This document shows positions 12,709 through 24,200 of a DNA stretch of 64,000 nucleotides, in pieces. Origin of the DNA: Brienomyrus brachyistius. Taxonomy: Eukaryota; Chordata; Actinopteri; Osteoglossiformes; Mormyridae. How positions within the stretch are numbered: the stretch's first letter is position 1; each line of letters begins with the position of its first letter. The position numbers were made by a program, and so were the translations under genes. Under the pieces are notes generated by a model, which worked only from the letters and a program-made list of their open reading frames with translations, had not been told where the DNA came from and ran no database searches. The stretch is taken from contig NC_064548.1 in NCBI RefSeq assembly GCF_023856365.1, positions 13,113,142-13,177,141 of the forward strand. Direction: 5' to 3'.

Positions 12709-15123
12709 GTTGACAGGCGCAGCTATGTTACTCAGATATTTCCAGAAGGGAAACTCAAGATTCGAAAATGATTGGACAGGAATGGACTCCCGAGGGAATT
12801 GGGCATGTGATTGGCTATGCTGCATCCCTCCTTGTGACGTTGAAAGATGACAGCGGGGCTTGGAAGGTCCATTCCATCAGGAAGTTCATCTTTCAGCCAC
12901 GAATGTGGACGTTTATCCAGCAGAGACACGTCACGCCATATCATGACATCAGAAGGCATGTTCGGCATCCGGCACTTTCTCCATGAGCGTCGACAACCTC
13001 GCGCGGCGCTTAGCAAATCCACAGTAATGACTATCATCCGATTTATCAATTTGTGGGTGAGCCGCTGGGTTTCATTTCAATGTTGGTGAGAAGAGGGAAT
13101 ATGAAAATTAACCTCAATACCCTGATCCACCCCCCCACCCTTGGAAATATGCAACGGCTTTCACAGATGGCCATTAAAATAAGTCCTCAGAGTAGAGGCT
13201 ATGTCATCACAGAGAGCTTTTAAATTGAAAGGCATAGCATTGCTCATTAGCCTAACACTCAACATCCGCAATCAGGCAGAAGTCACCTCAGCCACAAGGG
13301 GGAGCCCAAAATGAGCCGCGGCTGAAAAACTGATTTGATTCAACACGACATATCAAAGCGAATTAATAACTATATCCCCAACACTGTCTTCAGAGACACT
13401 TGTGTTGCGTTTCCAGTTCAGAGGAAATCTGAGCAGCTTCTGAAACGCAGTGTTCCCTCCCAAGTTGGACGTCCCACGCACCAAAGGTGCCTTCTGACAA
13501 CCCTCCACCCCAATAAATACACTTATATACAGATAATGTCATAAAATTACAAATCCAACTACAGCATTAGGCTATGCAGGTGAAGTGCTCTTATCAGGGG
13601 CATTAATTTGACTACTTGCATTTGACTGCGCCCACAAAAAGCCTGCTGACGAGGTAAATGACCATTCTGTACGTACACATTGATAAATCTGCTGTCCATG
13701 TTGGTGAATTGGTCCACCCAGGAGCAAATTCATTAAATCTATTCAAACATGGGGAAAAACTGAAATACAGTGAGAGAGAGAGAGAGAGAAAATGAAGGAT
13801 ACAGAGCCTGGCCATCTGCAAACATAGAAAGCTCTGCAGTGATGCAGAATCTATTTGGATTAATCTTGGATTCTGACCATATTAGTCTCAAAAAGGCAAT
13901 TAAAAGAGGCAGGACAGCAGCCACCAGTTGCAGGCAGATCTGAGAGGTCCTGCAACCTCCAGCTGCCACTTGACGGTGTGTCATGGGTCTGTAAGCTCAC
14001 GACCCCTTTTGAAAGGATGAGAGCGTCATTGTGGACGCTCGCTGTTTTCAGTGCAATTTGGCAGCTGCCTGTTCTGGCGAATTTCAATGTTCCTTGGTGA
14101 CCAGAGGCCAGCCCTACTGCTCTCAGCCCTACAATATCAAATTTTACCACCCCGAGCCAAACCTCTCACATTTTGTTTGAAAATCTGGAAAATACCGGAT
14201 TACTGATGCTGTTTTTTTTTTTTTGCTTCGTTAATTATTTTTCCCCACTCATTACAGCCATGGAATGAAACCACTCCTCCTAGTCCTGATTATCTGATTG
14301 TTCAATGCCTAAGATTGCTGCGGGACCAACGCCTCTGAAGGTCGGGAAGGCCGTGGGCGATTCTCCACAGCAACTCCCTGACGTGGGCTCCTCCGAAGCC
14401 GTGATTAATTTCCATTCAGCCTCCCCTCCCAAGTCAAAGAAACCAGGGCACAATTTTCGGTAATTGGCAGACAGATGAGGAACCGCACCTCTAAGGATCT
14501 GGGAGACGCAAACAGGCCTGATAGCATGAAGACCAGTGGTGGAACGATGCACAGACCACAAACAAACCCCGATCAATACATATTTAATTAGCATCAGGCT
14601 GATTACTTTTTGCATGGAAATTACAGCAGAAATCCTACCTTCGCCAAGCAAAACATGGCTGAAGAGGGACCCTGAAGGACTTGTGTTAACAGCAGAACAA
14701 AAACCACAAGACTTCAAGAAGAAATACAAGGGTCTTTTTTTTTTAATCACTTTCAAAGTCAGTCACGGTCATGACAAGTCCTAATGGCAGAAGATGACTA
14801 AGGGACATCCCATTATGCAATGTACAAAATGTTGGTTTTCTGCAAGTGCTTCAAAACCAAAAGACTTTCCAGGTAACGCCTGAGAACACAAAGCTCTGGG
14901 AGGAGGAGCCTGTTGGCTCGTGTTAAGAGTGGGCTGACAGTCCCTTAAACGACACGACCGATCTCACTCCTTCCAGGTCACTCCCAGTCTGATTCCCAAA
15001 ACAGTTAGCGACCGCTAGGATCTACATCAGCTGCAGCACTGGGAACGCGTACGCAAACAACCACGGAAAGGGCTCTATAAGGGGGTTAGGGTGGGATATG
15101 GGTGGTGGGTCTCGCATGGTGGA
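12709..15123. other. intergenic / hat1 3' flank
   Basis: Unique sequence with a GA tract (13,771-13,789) and a T run (14,211-14,224). 14,440-14,660 is a candidate conserved block containing catatttaattagcatcagg. The hat1 3' UTR lies at the right end. Confidence 0.4.
14742..14747 (-). terminator. hat1: possible hat1 polyadenylation signal (ATTAAA)
   Basis: The minus-strand reading gives ATTAAA about 380 nt downstream of the hat1 stop. It is the first variant signal I saw there, and the hexamer is weak evidence alone because it abuts a T-run. Confidence 0.3.
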
Positions 15124-15291
15124 TCAGATTCGAGCCAGGCGCTCGATGACCCGTCTGTAGTCTGCTAGCAACTCCTGGTAGCTCTTCTCCAGCTCCTGGT
15201 GCTGCAGTTCTGTGTCCATCTGGCTGATGTGAGAGGCCAGCTCCTCTGGCCTCAGACACTTCTTCATCTTCACCATTTCTCTCTGGTTTTT
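15124..15291 (-). CDS. hat1: hat1 coding exon 11 (C-terminus and stop)
   Basis: 168 nt with stop TGA at 15126-15124, residues 354-408. It encodes the helical tail with CLRPEELASHISQMDTELQH and ends RVIERLARI. This tail is conserved in vertebrate HAT1. Confidence 0.95.
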   Translation of the reverse strand, partial: KNQREMVKMKKCLRPEELASHISQMDTELQHQELEKSYQELLADYRRVIERLARI

Positions 15292-18200
15292 CTGTACACA
15301 CACAAAGCAACATGCTGGTAAGAGGCCTAGGATGCCTGAGGCAGACAGGGAGAATCACTGAGATTAATTATGTAATGAGTTACGCAACGAGGCTATTGGA
15401 CCCGCCCCGCCCTGGGAAAAAGGGAACGGTACGTGGTTAGTTATATCGGAAACACCTGACCGTCCACGCTGATGTCAGCCGGGGGCCCCCAGATAAGCGA
15501 ATATGCCCACTGGATGACAGGGTGTCTTATCGAACGCTTGGGGGTGTTTATTTGTATGCAGCCTCACACAAGGAGGGTGGAGCGAACTTGTCTTAGTCGC
15601 TATGAGAAAGGAGGTCAGTATATGATGAGTTTAAGTCTTATGAATTCATGAACAAGTGCATGAGTCTGAGAGGCACAGGAGCAAGTAAAGAGGAACCACA
15701 ACTGATATGATGCTGCTACGGCACAGGACCAGGTGTCCCTGTGCACAGCAGGGACCCTCGCCGCATGCGCACACATGCATGCACACCCAAGGGGCCAGAC
15801 AGAATGCAGCACCGGGAAGCCGCCTCTAATGCTGCACACATGGCCCAGCGAGGCGAGCTCTGCAATCTAACCGCCGCCTCCGTTCCCAGGCCGAGTCTCG
15901 CCCCATCTGGACTCCAGATCTCCTGCCTGTGCTCCTCCCTGTTTCTCGTTCCCGCTTCCATAAACGCGTCGCCGGTGGCGTTTACACTGGCTGAGGTGCC
16001 ACGGCTCTCTCCCGGCCTCATTTACAATGTCAGTCCCGTATCCAGACTTGATTACGTATCCATGAACGCAAACGACTCGGCGCACATTCAGATCATAAAT
16101 ATATGCAAAAATCAGACACACAAGACATTCAAGAACGGCCCCAAAACGGGACTCGAAGAGTCGCGAGTCCTAAAAGGACTCCCGCCTGTTATGAGGCAGC
16201 CCTGGGCGTCTTCCCCTCCCACCCATCCAGGCTGCCACAAAATGGGATTCCTTTCAAAAGCATTGTACAGTAATTTTATAGCATAATGGAAAAAGGCCAC
16301 AGGTAAATACAAGTAGGGGTAGGGGGCCGCAAATGGATGGCGGGCGGGCACGCGTTTCGAGGAAGCAAGCGGGCGGCCTAATGAAACTTCAAAAGCCCCG
16401 TAATGATGCTGGAACGAAGCTTCCCGCGGCCATTAAGTCCCACCCCCCGTTTGGTTTTCTTAAAGCAGGCGCATGTGCAAAGCAGCACCGCATTCCCGGA
16501 GACGACCCCAGTAAACGACATGCAAATTCCCTGGACACTTCCTTGTCGCCACGAGGATCCGGCAATGGGCACCACATGAAATTTGTGGAGATCCCAGTTA
16601 GCACTGAGAGCCGGTTTACCTCTCCATGTCTGCAGGGCCTACGTGGCAAGGCAGAAAGTCGGCCGACGGTAATGCCGTCCAACATTGCAGCGGGAGAGAC
16701 CTCAGCCGCAGCACATGCAGCGAATCCACGAAGTCAACCACCGCCTCAGTGCAACGCTGGAGACGTCATGCTCAGAACCTGCGATCCTCTGTAATCATCA
16801 TGCACGTTACTAAGGCTTTGACCCGACACCTGGCTTTACACTGGCCTTTCAGTTTCGGAGTCTCAACCCAAATGCAGGGTGCTGAAGAGGAAGCCTTGCT
16901 CTGCCTGAAGTGACCCTCATACCAAAACGGGCTTTTGATGTGCGTGAGCATGTGAACCAGGGTTGGGGCCCTTCTGGAATGCAGGCATCGATTCCAATCC
17001 AAATCAGGAAATGGAACCGGAGTTGGGATTGGAAAAAAATACTACTGGGAACAGAATAGGAATTGAATTTGAATTTCAGGGCCATTTAAATTCCAACTCC
17101 GGTTCCATTTCCTGATTTGGATTGGAATCGACCAATGCATTCCGGAAGGGCCCTAACCCTGATGTGCACAGTCGAAGTCATGCTTGTTGAGTTATGCAAA
17201 TCATCGTGCCCTCTTGAACGCGACTAGTGGGATTTAGAAATCCAGGACTGTCCGTGGATAGTGAACACTCAGTGTTCACGCTCTGTAACCTTCAGCCCAT
17301 TTCTCAATTTAGGGGAGTAATAGATTTTTAAAACCCTTTTCGTACTAATATTGTTGGACACATAAATGATTATTAAACATCAACACACACAGTTGAGCTG
17401 TTTGAACTCTTCCACCCACCCCCAGAAATCAGCAAACACACCTTGTAGGGCCCAAACAGTCTCCGTTTGACCTCCAGCCGGTATGACCTCGCCTTCTCCT
17501 CGTCGCTCATGTCCGTCACTCGTAGGCGCAGGATCTCATACACGCGCCTGGCGTGTTTCTGAGGCGACAGGGGACAAACGCATCACAACCCGTGACGTGC
17601 ATCTGTGATCTTTTTTTAATGGTTTGGAAACTTAAATCCATGAATGCGAAGGAAACACAATTTTCAAGTTTTACTTCAGAGTTTCGTCGACCAAAGGCTG
17701 CAAGAATCCCACAAGTAATCAGCACTGTTATCCACAGGCAGTAAAGAGAATTAACTTAATTGCTTCCCTATAAGGAGGCTTAATGAACAAGTCAAAATAG
17801 AGGAGCTCACTCAGGAAAGGGGCCTCTACTCTAGGCAAGACTTAGGTGCTGCGGGTATAACTGATCAGGCAGGATCACACGGCCGACTGCAACAGCGCTG
17901 CGGGGGGGCGGTGTTTGGCGTGCGCGTGCGTGCATGCTCACCTTGTTTATCTTCAGCTTCTCGCGGGCCTCCGTTGCCATGGCATCACCGAAACCCTGGC
18001 TCAGCTGCTCCGAGGCAAAGGATGGCAGCGACTGGCAGAGCTTGACCAACACAAAGTCTCTCAGCTTCACGTAGCTCTCAGAGGGATCTTCCGCTAAAAT
18101 CAAAAGCACCGCCGTCATTTTTATTACGCACCGTAAAGACCCTCCGCCCCCCCAATAGTTTATTAAAAATAGTCTCAGAACTGTGCCTTAAAGATGGCTG

Positions 18201-21200
18201 TGTTGTGAAAATTATACACCCCTGAAGCACCAGTGCAGGAACATGACTGGATAAACAGGTGGGACGCTTGCGGCTGCCCAGACTACTAGTGATTCCCACG
18301 CTTAGGTGACCGGAGCAATGTGGCTGGATGGCCGGGAACGGCAGGCTTGGGGAGGGGCTTTAATTCCACATCAGACGGTCTGCCTTCGGGGCAGTAATTC
18401 TGCCCCCTCCCCGTGACCCCTTTCACCCTAAAAGTACTCGCCTGCTTTCATTCCTAACCCCGGAAAAGATGGAGGCCTTCTCTGCAGTGAAGGTGGATAT
18501 GCGCCGGCCGCGTTTTTAAAAGCAACAGATTCCACTGGCTAAAGGTCTGCTCAGCTGCCCCCTAATATTCCCCTGGAAAACAATCCACCAGCCATTTCTG
18601 TGTTGTGCACTGGATCTTTTAGGCTTTGGTCTTTGCTGGGAAGCAGTGGGGGGAGGGGGGACGTGGGGAGGGGAGGAATGTGTCCCACCTGTGATGTCCT
18701 GCACCAACGGAGACGTGCAGTAGAAGCGGTGCACCGCCTCCAGCAGCTGGGCCCCGTGACCTTCTCCCTGGAATGGGGGCAGCACCAGCATCTGGCTGCG
18801 TGGCAGAGCGGTGGGGGTGGGGTGGAGTGTGTGAGAATGAACAAGCAGGGTTAGCAGGCTTTCGAACGGTCATCAGCGCTACATACCATCAGCTGGGGCT
18901 CGATAGCGGTTACGGAAACCCGGCAAACACAAGACGGCCCAAAACCCCGATTGTCAAAAACACGTACCGGCCCTTTAAATCCCAATACCCCACTGGGAAT
19001 GCTAAACATTAAACAAGTAACAAACCCATGTTCCCCCTGCTCCACACTCGGACTCTTAATGAATAATGATCAATTAATACGATCATAATGATATTTTTTT
19101 ATTATGTCTATCAATGCTTTTTTATCACAATTTTCCAAACTACTTTGACTTTGCGCGATGTCAGTGAGAACCAAGGTTTACAGGACACACAAGACGGTAA
19201 TTTGGGACGGAGATGTATATCCCCCCCCCCCGAACTCGGCAAAGAAAAGGAGGGCTTATTCAAGCCCGGCAATTACCTTACGCGTGGCCGGGTTTTGTCT
19301 GGGTACACGTAGTAATTATACACTGTCATGTAGGCCGCAGTGGCGTAGAGGGTCTCTCCGTCCTTATTGTACTTCTCGAATCTGTGGACAGAACGTACAG
19401 GCGAGCAGGTCAATCGCAGCCTCGTCTCCGGCACGGCGCATGGCAGAGGGCTGCCCAGTAGGTACACCTGCCGCAAGCTGAATGTATAATGTACTTAATT
19501 GGAGCCCGGCAACTTAGGCTGGGAGGTTGGGGGGGGGAGAGAGAGATGGGGGTCCGACCTCTTTACATCACTTCAGTCCATTTGCCCATTGTGGGCCTGA
19601 ATAGAGACCAAGCCACAGAAAACAGGGGCAGAAGCACTTTTTACTGTTTAAGCTCCATTCAGCCTTTCAAAAGACAACAGCATTCAATTCAACTCTTGGC
19701 CTGGAAAAATAAGGGGGGAAAAGAAGGGGGGGGCACAAAGAAAGCTCTCGGCAGATCAACAATGTCCCCGCCGTCGAGGGGGGGCATGTAATTAACCGGG
19801 CCTGCTAATTGGTGGCAGCGTGAACAAAAGGGGGTGCTGGGCTGCGGCGAGAGGACAGGGTCGGGTATGGGGGGGGGGGGGGGGGGCGCGACTCACACAA
19901 GGAAGTAGGTCCAGCGCTCGTCGTCCACGTCGATGAAGCTGGCCGTCTCGATGAACCACATGAGGAAGGTCTGCAGGCGTGCGTGGTATTCCCGGAAACC
20001 GGGGCACGCCATGTCCGCCTGGGTGGGCGAGTGGGGGGGTTAGCGTCGGCCAGATCGGCAGCTGCCCGTGCATGAGGCCCGGTCCGGCCCCGCAGAGACG
20101 GCCCCACCTTGTAGATCTGGTAGGTGATGTCCTCTCCGTCCTCCCCACCGTGCACCGTGTACGTGTGCAACAAGCTCCCAAACGGACGGAAGTTGGCCTC
20201 CTTCTCCAACAGCGCTACGAAGTCGTCCGCATTGCAGGTGAAGCCCTGGGGAATGATCTCCCGGATCTTGCCTTCGACGTCATCGGGCTGGGGTGGGGGG
20301 TGAGGGATGCGTGTCACAGCCGTGTTAACAGAGAGCAGGGGTGACCGCGTAGCTACACTAAGGTGAATCTACTTGGCAACGTCTCTACCAGGTTCCTGCA
20401 TGCTGGGAAGGTGCAGGGCAAACAGGAGACACTGTTTAAACCTCCCTGGAGGTCCGCACCTTATTAGCCAGGAAAAAATAATAATAAAACCTACAGAAAA
20501 TGAAGCCGGCTGTAATCCCATTACCGCTTAAAATTACGGACAAATGGGTTCAAACACTCCTTTACTGACAGGTATATTCCCGCCAATGTAACATTCCCTG
20601 CACGTAATCAATGAGAACGCATAGTGAAGAAGCTGCTGTTGTTCGTCCATTAGGGTACACTCCAGGCGTGACTGACGGACGGCACGTGGAATTAGGACAG
20701 GAGAATGCATTCCCCGTGCCTCAGAAAGACAGGCCATTAGGCTATTAGGACTGTCGGCTGAGCAGAGCCGACCCCCTCCCCAATACTGAAGGCCACTTAA
20801 TTGAATACATTTACTACTTATCTTAAACCATGAATATGTGATGAAGCCCCCACGATTGCGTATTTATGCTTCTCGCCAGGCAATAAAATTTAATGAATTA
20901 ATCTGGATTTAACAAAACAGCCCCCCAAGCATGAATACAAGCCCATCGTCTCTAATCCTCGCCCGCAGATTCAATCGAGTGACTTGGGGGGGGTGGGGTG
21001 CCACAATGGGGCCCCATTCCGTGGATTTCTCCCAGGCGGAGGGAGCTTGGCCGGGTTGTTTGCATTGTATCCATTTCCACGAGGGCCTGTGTGAGGACGC
21101 TCGGCATTTAGGCGCTAAGCTGCCCTTTCATGCTGTCCCGCGCCTGGCGATGGTCGCCGGGGTCCACGCAGCCCCGCATTCAAAACAGGGAAATTAAGAC

Positions 21201-24200
21201 GAGCCCATGGACAAAATACTCCACACAAAGCCAATGTGCTAATCCCCTACACTGCCCTCCCCCCCCACCTTCTCAGGCGTCACCTAAATGTCCGGCTGGC
21301 AGAAATGCACCTGCGGCAGAATGGCCTGTCACATTTTTTTTTGGGGGGGGGGGGGGGGGGGGGGGGGCTGGGGACAAGCCAGCAGCATCGTCTGTGGGGC
21401 CCCGGTGCGAGTTCCTTAAGTTTTACTTCAAAAGGAGGCTTCTGTGTCTTTAGGTGTGGATCTGAATTGCATTTAGGGGGGGCTTGTTGTGTTTGAGCAG
21501 CACCGCCAGGATGCACTGGGGGGAGGGGACCGTGTTCATCAGTGAAAACGATCTTAACAGGAGCAGAAAGTCAGCCTGGGAGAATTAGTGCGGCTTGATC
21601 GAGCTCTGCAGGCACGCTAAGGTGATTTATTATGGGGAAAAGGGGCACTTTAATAAAAGGGAACGGATCTGCTCCCCCATCTATGTTTGCGGTGTACTTT
21701 GTACCTTTTATCCCTACGAGCAGGTTACATGACACCATTAACAAACTAAAAGCAAAAAAAAAAAAACAACGTACAAATCTACAATTTGCATTCATCACAG
21801 CGACTGAGCACTCAAACCCCAAACCGCATGCCTGCATTTAACTGGAATGAGCATAGAAATAAAATTAAATAGCCAATGGCTTTGACATCCACAGAGGCTC
21901 TTCAACAGTTTATTGAATTACTTTTAATATTTTTTTTTTTGCTACAGGAACAACCCAAGCATCCAGACCTAAATGTTCACAGGCTAAAGGGAAAATAGTA
22001 ACTCATTTTTGTAAGAGAACGGCCTAGCTACTTCAGGAAGAATCCTCTATACAAAGACGCTAAAAAGGACCCTCAAAGGTCCGATAAAAATAATTAGATA
22101 AATATGTTGAATAATATTCATAAAATAGTCAGACAAGAAAGCATCAGGGTTCTTTGAAAAAGTGTAAAGCAGACAAGCAAAAAAAAGATAAAGAAAAACA
22201 TTATTAACTCCTGAGCTGAAACTCAGAAGCTCCTTTTTGAGGGTGGCAAAGAAACAGGGGACTTCTGAACAAGGTTAAAATAACCCAGACTACAGGGGGC
22301 GCTACTGCACTCGTAGAAAATCAAACTGAGGCAACTGTGCCGGGAGGCGGGCCTGCGAATGGGATACACTGGTGGCCTGCTCCCCGCTGACTGTGCAGCA
22401 CAGGCACTCAGCCGGGTGACTAATCTCCCAGCGCTCATGGGGAGCTTGAAAAGCTTGCTCCTTCAGAGCTGGGACAAGGGGGAGGGGAGGAGATTTAGCC
22501 TCCCCTTCCCAGGGGGCACATCGGCCTGATGGAACATGAGATCCTTCACATCGCTGCTGTGAAGCCTAAAGACGGTGGCCCAAACCCACACGCAGCACTA
22601 AGGAGGAGCTGCCTGGCACCTCCACAACCAATAATAAATTCACACGCACGTCACCACAGCTGATTTCACTGCCGTCTTCTTACCTCCACGCAGTCAAACT
22701 TCTCAGACACCTTCGATGTATATTTCACTTTGAAGAGTGTGTTCAAGTTTCCTGCCGTGTAGTACAACTGAATCTGAAGACCTTTATATCCAAATGCCAC
22801 TTCACTGCAATAAAACAGAAATACACAGATTTCAGGATAAAAACAGATTCATGTAATACTGTTTGAGTACTATATCCAGCTCTTTGAATTCAATTTCAAC
22901 AGCTGCCAATGCTTTTTAAAACAAATTCAATGGAATCAGTAAGAGGGAGAAAATGGACAAATGAATTCTGCTATGACTATGGCTAGAATACTGCTTTCCT
23001 AATGTCACATGTAACCAGTTCTCTGCCCCAAGTCAAACACCATCCCATCAAAAGCCCACACAGCAGCACCCCTAAGACCACCCATTCTTCAGCTCCAGGC
23101 TCCACCCATTCCTGTTGCCAGGAGAACCACCCACAATTCCCCCTAACTTCTTGAAGGTACAAGGCTTTATATTTTAAAACTTTTGTTCATATCCAAGAAA
23201 AGACATTCTACTTATAAAGGGGTCTAAAAAGTAAACGTTTTCCAAATTATTTAATCGCTTCAATTAGTCTACTAAGTACATTTTACAATGAAGCTTTGGA
23301 TTGCAAATATCTGATAAACTGACAGTTATAAATTTGTGGGGTTTTGCATAATTATTATTTTCCTGGCTCAGTCACACTGGATGAAACAGATGTAAAATAG
23401 ACTTGAATGAAGATTAATCGCAAGACGAGTAAGAAGACAGCAGTGTTTTCTAATCCGGTCCTCAGGGACCTGGAGCCGGGCCACATTTTTGCTCCCTCCA
23501 AGCCCCCTGCCAGACACCAGGAGCTGGGAGGAAGCAGAAACGTGAACCAGTTGTGGGTCCCTGACGACCGGATTGGGAAACACTGCATTACAGGAACTGC
23601 AAATTCTCAACCTGTGTCTGTCAACCCTTCACTCTAAAATCTGAATTAAATAAAGAACCATTAGAGGTGGAGATTTCAGGTCCAGAGAGTACAAATCCAG
23701 AGCAAGATTTTGTTTCAACCAACCAGTTGCGTACTCTGTGACTGTGACTCTATGCTCAACTGGTTGGTTGAAACAAAATCTTGGTCTGGATTTGTACCCT
23801 CTGGACCTGAAATCTCCACCTCTGGGAACCATACAAGTTAGATATGTGTCTTCAGCAGAAAGTTCTGCCAAAGAATATATGGGCTTTAGAGTTTCTGAAG
23901 TGACCGAAACCAGAGCGAAATGTTAGTGTGGTACCACCCCAGGTGAGAGGGCAGTGGCATGCCAGTGACAGAACATACTCATCTCCATACAGCTGGTGAC
24001 TATACTCAGGGTGGAACGTTGTGCTTTCATCTTCCACGTCCTCAGGGAAACGCACTGTATAGAGGCAGAGTTAGGAAGTGAAATACTCTGTGAATTTGCA
24101 CAGTGTGATATGCAAGTTCTACCCATAAACATTAAGAAAAAAACATTTGTAGACACTCCTGTCAAAATAGGCCCATCATTCATTTTCCCTCACAACCTAG

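Noticed and set aside
1..15123. Any metap1d exon in the left flank
   Set aside because: I looked for its conserved segments (the PSPLGYGGFPKS and HGIPD regions) and saw none in the open frames.
19273..19281. Using gtaagg as the donor of hat1 exon 7
   Set aside because: It would drop the RVS residues and break the frame with exon 8. gtaatt restores the family sequence.
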